From NCBI RefSeq assembly GCF_008085905.1, contig NZ_VSFF01000006.1, forward strand, positions 1 to 64,000: DNA of 64,000 nucleotides. Reading direction: 5' to 3'. Below the pieces are notes generated by a model, which did not search any database, was not told where the DNA came from, and saw only the letters and a program-made list of their open reading frames with translations. Both the position numbers and the translations under genes were made by a program. Position 1 is the stretch's first letter, and every line of letters starts with the position of its first letter. This DNA is from Actinomadura syzygii (GTDB taxonomy: Bacteria > Actinomycetota > Actinomycetes > Streptosporangiales > Streptosporangiaceae). This document shows positions 59,512 to 64,000 of this stretch, in pieces.

Positions 59512-60276
59512 TTACTCGCCCGACCAGTTCGGCTTGCGCTTCTGGGCGAAGGCGGCCGGGCCCTCCTGCGCGTCCTTGGACGTGAAGACGGGCAGCGTGA
59601 TCTCCTGCTGCTTCTGCCACATCTCGTCGGCGGTCCAGTCCGCGGACTCCAGGATGACCCGCTTGGTCGCCGCGAGCGCCAGGGGGGCGTTCTCGGCCAT
59701 CCGCGCGGCCAGCTCCCGCGCGGCGTCGAGCGCGCCGCCCGGCTCGGTCACCCGGTTGACGAAGCCGAGCTCGGCCATCCGCTCCGCCGGGTACCGGTCG
59801 CCGGTGAGGGCGATCTCCATGGCGATGTGGAACGGGATGCGGCGCGGCAGCCGCAGCAGGCCGCCGCCCGCCGCGACCAGTCCGCGCTTCGGCTCGGGCA
59901 GGCCGAACTGCGCGTCCCGGGACGCGACGATCATGTCGCAGGCGAGCGCCAGCTCGCAGCCGCCCGCGAGCGCGTAGCCCTCGATCGCGGCGATCAGCGG
60001 CTTGGCCGGGGCGCGCTCGGTGATGCCGCCGAGCCCGCGTCCCTCGACGACGGGGCTCTCCCCCGCGAGGAACGCCTTGAGGTCCATGCCGGAGCTGAAC
60101 GTGCCGCCCGCGCCGGTCAGGATGCCGACGGAGAGGTCCTTTCGGGCGTCCAGTTCGTCGACGGCGGCGGCGATGCCGTGCCCGGCCGCGCCGTTGATCG
60201 CGTTGCGCGACTCTGGACGGTTGATGGTGATGATGAGGACGCCATCGCGTTCCTCGGTCAGAACAGCGTCGGACAT
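59512..60276 (-). CDS. Enoyl-CoA hydratase/isomerase (crotonase) family protein
   Basis: 254 residues. Crotonase fold: VLIITINRPESRNAINGAAG at the start, oxyanion-hole segments GAGGTFSSGMDLKAFLAG and YALAGGCELALACDMIVASR, then AQFGLPEPKRGLVAAGGGLL. The Glu of the second catalytic position is seen in GLPEPKRG. Acts on CoA esters in fatty-acid or other beta-oxidation. Starts 8 nt after the SDR gene, so the two form an operon with consecutive hydratase and dehydrogenase functions. Confidence 0.92.
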   Translation of the reverse strand: MSDAVLTEERDGVLIITINRPESRNAINGAAGHGIAAAVDELDARKDLSVGILTGAGGTFSSGMDLKAFLAGESPVVEGRGLGGITERAPAKPLIAAIEGYALAGGCELALACDMIVASRDAQFGLPEPKRGLVAAGGGLLRLPRRIPFHIAMEIALTGDRYPAERMAELGFVNRVTEPGGALDAARELAARMAENAPLALAATKRVILESADWTADEMWQKQQEITLPVFTSKDAQEGPAAFAQKRKPNWSGE

Positions 60277-60284
60277 TCAGGGCC

Positions 60285-61058
60285 TCACTTCGGCTGGAAG
60301 CGGATACCGCCGTCGAAGCGGATGGTCTCGCCGTTCATGTAGTCGTTCTCGATCAGGGACTTGACGAGGTGCGCGAACTCCGACGCGCGCCCCATCCGCT
60401 TCGGGAAGGGGACGGGCGCGGCGAGCTTCGCCTTGAACTCCTCGGCCGCCTCGCCCTGGCCGTAGATCGGGGTGTCGATGATGCCGGGGCAGATCGTGTT
60501 CACCCGGACGCCGATGGCCGCGAGGTCGCGCGCGGCGGGCAGCGTCATGCCGATGATCCCGCCCTTGGACGCGGAGTAGGCGATCTGCCCGGTCTGGCCC
60601 TCGATCCCGGCGACGGACGCGGTGTTGATCACGACGCCGCGGGCGCCGTCGGCGTCCGCGGGCTCGGTCTTCGCGATGGCGGCGGCGCCGATCCGCATCA
60701 GGTTGAAGGTGCCGATCAGGTTGATCCGGATGACGGTCTCGTACGAGGCGAGGTCGTGCGGGGAGCCGTCGCGGTTCACGGTGCGGGACGCCCAGCCGAT
60801 GCCGGCGCTGTTGACGACGACGCGCAGCGGTGCGCCGGTGTCGACGGCGGCCTGCACGGCGGCCTGCACCTGCTCCTCGTTCGAGACGTCCGTCTTGACG
60901 AAGACGCCGCCGACCTCGTCGGCGACGGCCTTGCCCTTGTCCTCGTTGAGGTCGGCGACGACGACCTTGGCGCCTTCGGCGGCGAGCGCGCGGACGGTGG
61001 CCTCACCGAGGCCGCTCGCGCCGCCGGATACGACGGCGGAAACTCCGTTCAAGTCCAT
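60285..61058 (-). CDS. SDR-family 3-hydroxyacyl-CoA dehydrogenase
   Basis: 257 residues, HSD17B10-like. NAD-binding VVSGGASGLGEATVRALAAE, then VVVADLNEDKGKAVADEVGG (Asp selects NAD), NSAGIG, catalytic Ser region INTASVAGIEGQTGQIAYSASK with Tyr and Lys (YxxxK), and IRFDGGIRF at the end. Oxidises the 3-hydroxyacyl-CoA made by a hydratase such as the gene downstream. Confidence 0.93.
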   Translation of the reverse strand: MDLNGVSAVVSGGASGLGEATVRALAAEGAKVVVADLNEDKGKAVADEVGGVFVKTDVSNEEQVQAAVQAAVDTGAPLRVVVNSAGIGWASRTVNRDGSPHDLASYETVIRINLIGTFNLMRIGAAAIAKTEPADADGARGVVINTASVAGIEGQTGQIAYSASKGGIIGMTLPAARDLAAIGVRVNTICPGIIDTPIYGQGEAAEEFKAKLAAPVPFPKRMGRASEFAHLVKSLIENDYMNGETIRFDGGIRFQPK

Positions 61059-61589
61059 GGCAGCACCTTACGTGAGAGACCGAATGTGGTTCGGGGGAGA
61101 TGCTACCCAGCCGCCGTCCGCCGCCCCGCGCACACCCCGGCGCGGGCGGCGCGGCCCCATGTGGCCAATGCGGGCCGGACGGCCGACGCGCCGAGGCGGG
61201 ACCGCTCCACTCACTGTCGCCGACGCGGCACTAACAGTGGCAAGAATGCCGATATTGGCCATATTTCTCTATCTGTGATGTACCCCACAACACTTGTGGG
61301 CGCGGTTCGAGTTTTCCACAGAACGCCGTTCCACTTCCGCGCCCGGACGGCGCGGCCGACGATGGAACCGATCTTCTTTCTGGATTCGTGACTTAGTTCA
61401 CATTTCCCGGAATTGGATCGGAATCCGCGCAGGCAGCGGTGGGGGCGGCCGGCCCGGCGCCGCCGCCCGCCGCTGCCGAAATGGCCTGGGGGATTTGCCA
61501 TGCTCGTCGCGTTCTGCGTACGTTCCTGCTCGGTTCAAGCGGCTCAGCAGGCCGCCCAGATAACAGAACACGCATCCCGACGTGCGGCT
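61059..61589. other. Long intergenic region upstream of the NlpC/P60 hydrolase
   Basis: More than 500 bp with no credible gene. It carries the SDR promoter on one strand and that of the NlpC/P60 gene on the other. 61225-61300 is AT-rich, and CCCACAA CAC TTGTGGG (61284-61300) is a perfect 7-bp inverted repeat, a possible operator. The right end leads into the riboswitch candidate. Confidence 0.5.
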
Positions 61590-61599
61590 GAGGCGCGCA

Positions 61600-61790
61600 C
61601 GGCCATCCTCGATCGGCCGGCGCGAACCCCGCGAGCAGTCCCCCCGGACGCCGCCGTCGGACGCCGAATCCGTGCCGCCGAGAGGCGCGGAGCCGGAAGC
61701 GCCGCCGGATTCCTCATAACGCTGTGGAATCGCGCGGTCGCGGCACTATCCCCCCTTGACGAAGTCCTCGGGGGTGACGGCTGCCCGGTT
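61600..61790 (+). promoter_or_regulatory. Probable c-di-AMP (ydaO/yuaA) riboswitch
   Basis: Conserved-looking pieces in order: GACGCCGAATCCGTGCC (from 61659), a short hairpin loop, GGCGCGGAGCCGGAA (61684-61698), and GGGGGTGACGG (61770-61780). They resemble the GCCGAAUCC, GGAGCCGGGGA and GGGGUGAA blocks of the ydaO motif. In actinomycetes this riboswitch class precedes cell-wall hydrolase genes (Rpf, NlpC/P60), and such a gene follows here. Edges are approximate; not confirmed by a covariance model. Confidence 0.55.
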
Positions 61791-62379
61791 GGCATCGCCC
61801 GCGAGGTCTGGAGTCATTCTGCATACCCCTCGAATTCCCCTGAAGACCGGAATCACCACCGGTGGCCTCGCGCTCACCGCGACCGCCGCGCTCGGAGCGT
61901 CGCTCCTCGCCGCCGGTCCGGCGAGCCCGGCCCAGGCGGCCCCGCCGCAGCGGGCCACCATCGCGACCGCACCGGTCGCGGCGACGACCTCCACGTCCAA
62001 GGCCGCCAAGCAGAAGAAGAAGGCGACCTACGCGGTGAACTACGCCGCGAAGCAGATCGGCGACCCCTACCGCTACGGCGGCTCGGGTCCCGGCTCGTGG
62101 GACTGCTCGGGTCTCGTCGGCGCCTCCTGGCGCAAGGCCGGGGTGAAACTGCCCCGCACCAGCCAGCAGATGTACCGGTCGGTCAAGAAGAAGGTCTCCT
62201 GGAAGGGCGCGGTCAAGGGCGACCTGCTGTTCTTCTACAGCGGCCGGACGCACGTCGGCATCTACGCCGGCCACGGCTACATGATCCACGCCCCGAGTTC
62301 GGGCAAGCGGGTCAAGAAGATCAAGCTGACCAGCTACTACAAGCGCAACTTCAACGGCGGTGTCCGTCCCGGACTGTAA
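61774..62379 (+). CDS. Secreted NlpC/P60 peptidoglycan endopeptidase
   Basis: 201 residues from the GTG at 61774, the nearest standard start. A nonstandard CTG at 61819, five bases after GGAG, would give a more usual signal peptide and leave the riboswitch free, so the start is uncertain. Signal: LKTGITTGGLALTATAALGA to SPAQA. A basic linker leads to the NlpC/P60 domain: catalytic Cys in WDCSGLVGASW, His in THVGIYAGHGYMIHA. Cleaves within peptidoglycan stem peptides. Followed by a strong terminator; monocistronic. Confidence 0.9.
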   Translation: MTAARLASPARSGVILHTPRIPLKTGITTGGLALTATAALGASLLAAGPASPAQAAPPQRATIATAPVAATTSTSKAAKQKKKATYAVNYAAKQIGDPYRYGGSGPGSWDCSGLVGASWRKAGVKLPRTSQQMYRSVKKKVSWKGAVKGDLLFFYSGRTHVGIYAGHGYMIHAPSSGKRVKKIKLTSYYKRNFNGGVRPGL

Positions 62380-62396
62380 CCGGGCCCGCTCGACCC

Positions 62397-62436
62397 GGCG
62401 AGGCCCCGCCACCCCCGCACCCCGCGGGGCCTCGCC
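62397..62436 (+). terminator. Stem-loop terminator after the NlpC/P60 gene
   Basis: Perfect 13-bp stem (GGCGAGGCCCCGC / GCGGGGCCTCGCC) with a 14-nt loop, 17 nt after the stop codon; may also serve the convergent gene ending at 62484. Confidence 0.8.
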
Positions 62437-62483
62437 ACCCCCGTCCTCGTGTTCGGATTCGGGCTGTATGGGTCTCGAACGGC

Positions 62484-63560
62484 TTACTTGAGTACGGGGT
62501 AATCGGTGTAGCCGTTGTGGTCGCCGCCGTAGAACGTCGCGGAGTCGGCCTTGTTGTAGGGGCCTCCGGCGCGGATGCGGGCGGGCAGGTCCGGGTTGGC
62601 GAGCCACAGTTCGCCGAACGCGACCGCGTCGGCCACGCCCTCGCGCAGCGCCTCGGCTCCGTGCTCCGGCCTCGACGGGAACGCCTCGCGCGTCGGATGC
62701 GGGTTGAGGATCAGCGTGCCCGGCCACTCGGCGCGGACGTGGCGGATCGTCGCCCGATCTCCGACCTCCAGAACGTGCAGATAGGCGAGATCGAGCGGGG
62801 CCAGCGACGCGAGCAGCGCCGAGTACAGCTCGTTGGTGTCGCTCTCGAAGACGCCGTTCTCGTTGCCGCCGCCGGGCGACACGCGGAAGCCGAGGCGGGC
62901 CCCGCCGATCGCGTCGGCGACCGCGCGGGCGGTCTCGACGGCGAACCGGATGCGGTTCTCGATCGTCCCGCCGTAGGCGTCGCTCCGGTGGTTGCTGCCG
63001 TCGGCGAGGAACTGCTGGATCAGGTAGCCGTTCGCGCCGTGCAGTTCCACTCCGTCGAATCCCGCCTCGATCGCGTTGCGCGCCGCGTCCGCGAAGTCCT
63101 GGACGGTCTCCGCGATCTCGTCCGGCGTCAGCTCGCGCGGCACGGGGTGGTCGAGCATGCCGTCCGGGGTGGAGATCCGGCCGCCCGACGCGATCGGCGA
63201 CGGCGCGACCGGCAGCCCGCCGTCCGGGTACAGGACGGGATGCCCGACCCGTCCGGCGTGCATCAGCTGGACGAAGATCCGTCCGCCTTCGGCGTGCACG
63301 GCGTCGGTCACCGAGCGCCACGCCTTCACCTGGTCGTCGGTGTGCAGGCCCGGCGTCCAGACGTAGCCCTGGCCCCGGACGCTCGGCTGCGTGGCCTCCG
63401 AGACGATCAGTCCGGCGGACGCGCGCTGCCGGTAGTACTCGACGGTCAGTCCGGTCACCTTTCCGCCGTCGTCGGCCCGGCTGCGCGTCATCGGCGCCAT
63501 CACCAACCGGTTGGGCAGTTCCAACTTTCTGGTCGACAGCGGCTCGAACAGTTCTTCCAT
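62484..63560 (-). CDS. Old yellow enzyme family alkene reductase
   Basis: 358 residues. FMN-binding TIM barrel: LPNRLVMAPMTRSRADDGGK, GLIVSEATQPSVRGQGY, VQLMHAGRVGHP. The substrate-binding pair is H-x-x-N in VELHGANGYLIQQFL, followed by SNHRSDAYGGTIENRIRFAV, the family signature. Reduces activated C=C bonds with NAD(P)H (NemA/OPR-like). Divergent from the LuxR-type regulator at 63661, which may control it. Confidence 0.94.
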   Translation of the reverse strand: MEELFEPLSTRKLELPNRLVMAPMTRSRADDGGKVTGLTVEYYRQRASAGLIVSEATQPSVRGQGYVWTPGLHTDDQVKAWRSVTDAVHAEGGRIFVQLMHAGRVGHPVLYPDGGLPVAPSPIASGGRISTPDGMLDHPVPRELTPDEIAETVQDFADAARNAIEAGFDGVELHGANGYLIQQFLADGSNHRSDAYGGTIENRIRFAVETARAVADAIGGARLGFRVSPGGGNENGVFESDTNELYSALLASLAPLDLAYLHVLEVGDRATIRHVRAEWPGTLILNPHPTREAFPSRPEHGAEALREGVADAVAFGELWLANPDLPARIRAGGPYNKADSATFYGGDHNGYTDYPVLK

Positions 63561-63660
63561 AACGTCCTCCTCAATGGTTTCCGCCGGTCAAGAACGTACG
63601 AGCCGTCCGCTACGGAGCGAATCCGTGCGGTTTCAGTAATCGGGCCCGTAGTTTGGATTC

Positions 63661-64000
63661 GTGCTTTACGGGCGGAACGACGAACAGGCGCGCATCTCCC
63701 GACTGCTCGCCGAGGCACGCGACCGCCGGCGCAGCGCGGCGCTCGTCCTGCGCGGCGAGGCGGGCATCGGCAAGTCGGCCGTCCTCGCCGAGGCGGCCGC
63801 GCTCCTCCCGGCGGACGGCCCTCCGCACGTCATGCGGGTCACCGGCAACGAAGCCGAGTCGGGGATCGCGTTCGCCGGGCTCAACCAGTTGCTGTGGCCC
63901 GTCCGGGACCGGCTGGACGCGCTCCCGTCCCCGCAGGCCGCGGCCCTCCGCCTGGCGTTCGGCGGCGCGGCGGACGATGCGCCCGTCCGGGACCGGTTCA
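63661..64000 (+). CDS. ATP-binding LuxR-type regulator, N-terminal part
   Basis: Starts at GTG 63661 and runs off the right edge. The visible 113 residues begin (M)LYGRNDEQARISRLLAEARD, with Walker A LRGEAGIGKSAVLAEAA and the typical ESGIAFAGLNQLLWPVRDRL that follows it in large LuxR-family AAA regulators of actinomycetes. The C-terminal DNA-binding domain lies outside the window. Divergent from the old yellow enzyme gene. Confidence 0.85.
   Translation, partial: MLYGRNDEQARISRLLAEARDRRRSAALVLRGEAGIGKSAVLAEAAALLPADGPPHVMRVTGNEAESGIAFAGLNQLLWPVRDRLDALPSPQAAALRLAFGGAADDAPVRDRF

Noticed and set aside
61393..61575. Short frames in the intergenic region before the NlpC/P60 gene
   Set aside because: Arg/Pro-rich, without ribosome-binding sites; the region is better read as promoter plus riboswitch leader.

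Overview
The window comes from a high-GC actinomycete. Coding strands use G/C-ending codons almost throughout, GTG and TTG starts are common, and the gene set is actinobacterial: type VII (ESX) secretion genes, mycothiol synthase, GlnR, a PstSCAB operon with a PHO-box-like repeat, a ZAS anti-sigma factor pair, DivIVA, and a cysteine-type leader peptide before a thiosulfate sulfurtransferase operon. The gene style suggests Streptosporangiales/Thermomonosporaceae (Actinomadura-like); this is an inference, because no rRNA is present. I saw no tRNA, rRNA, CRISPR array, insertion sequence or integrase.

Region 1 (1-19.2 kb) is a type VII secretion locus. On the minus strand lie eccD, eccB and two WXG100-type genes (one cut by the window edge). 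Divergent on the plus strand are eccC and a YbaB-like gene. Next come three tandem paralogous cassettes on the minus strand. Each has a 100-aa ESX-sized protein and a 420-476-aa protein with a helical/membrane half and a glycine-rich tail ending in PPW(D)K. Two of the three also have a LURP-one/tubby-like protein, one of which is interrupted by an in-frame TGA. The mycosin protease gene follows, translationally coupled to genes for single-pass membrane proteins. No eccE is visible.

Region 2 (19-30 kb): a multi-pass membrane protein; a DUF4395-sulfurtransferase-DUF1416 operon preceded by a 21-aa Cys-containing leader peptide; a thioredoxin-like protein; an ECF sigma/anti-sigma pair; an LmeA-like lipoprotein-type gene; a MoaD-like protein; GlnR; a secreted phosphoesterase; and EfeB/EfeO.

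Region 3 (30-39 kb) concerns phosphate: pstSCAB, a secreted 5'-nucleotidase and a PiT transporter with its DUF47 partner, interrupted only by mshD. Phosphate-starvation repeats precede pstS and possibly the nucleotidase gene.

Region 4 (39-50.5 kb): a 1356-residue EccA-like ATPase with degraded nucleotide-binding motifs, a gamma carbonic anhydrase, DivIVA, peptide deformylase, and a two-component system followed by an HtrA-like protease. Three copies of an 11-nt-spaced direct repeat flank these last genes, and a probable structured small RNA sits between kinase and protease.

Region 5 (50.5-64 kb): an MpaB-type oxygenase, ArfB, an Uma2 nuclease, a secreted protein, a DUF574-type methyltransferase, a secreted M4 metalloprotease, a large LuxR ATPase regulator, an enoyl-CoA hydratase/SDR pair, an NlpC/P60 hydrolase behind a probable c-di-AMP riboswitch, an old yellow enzyme, and the start of another LuxR-type ATPase regulator.
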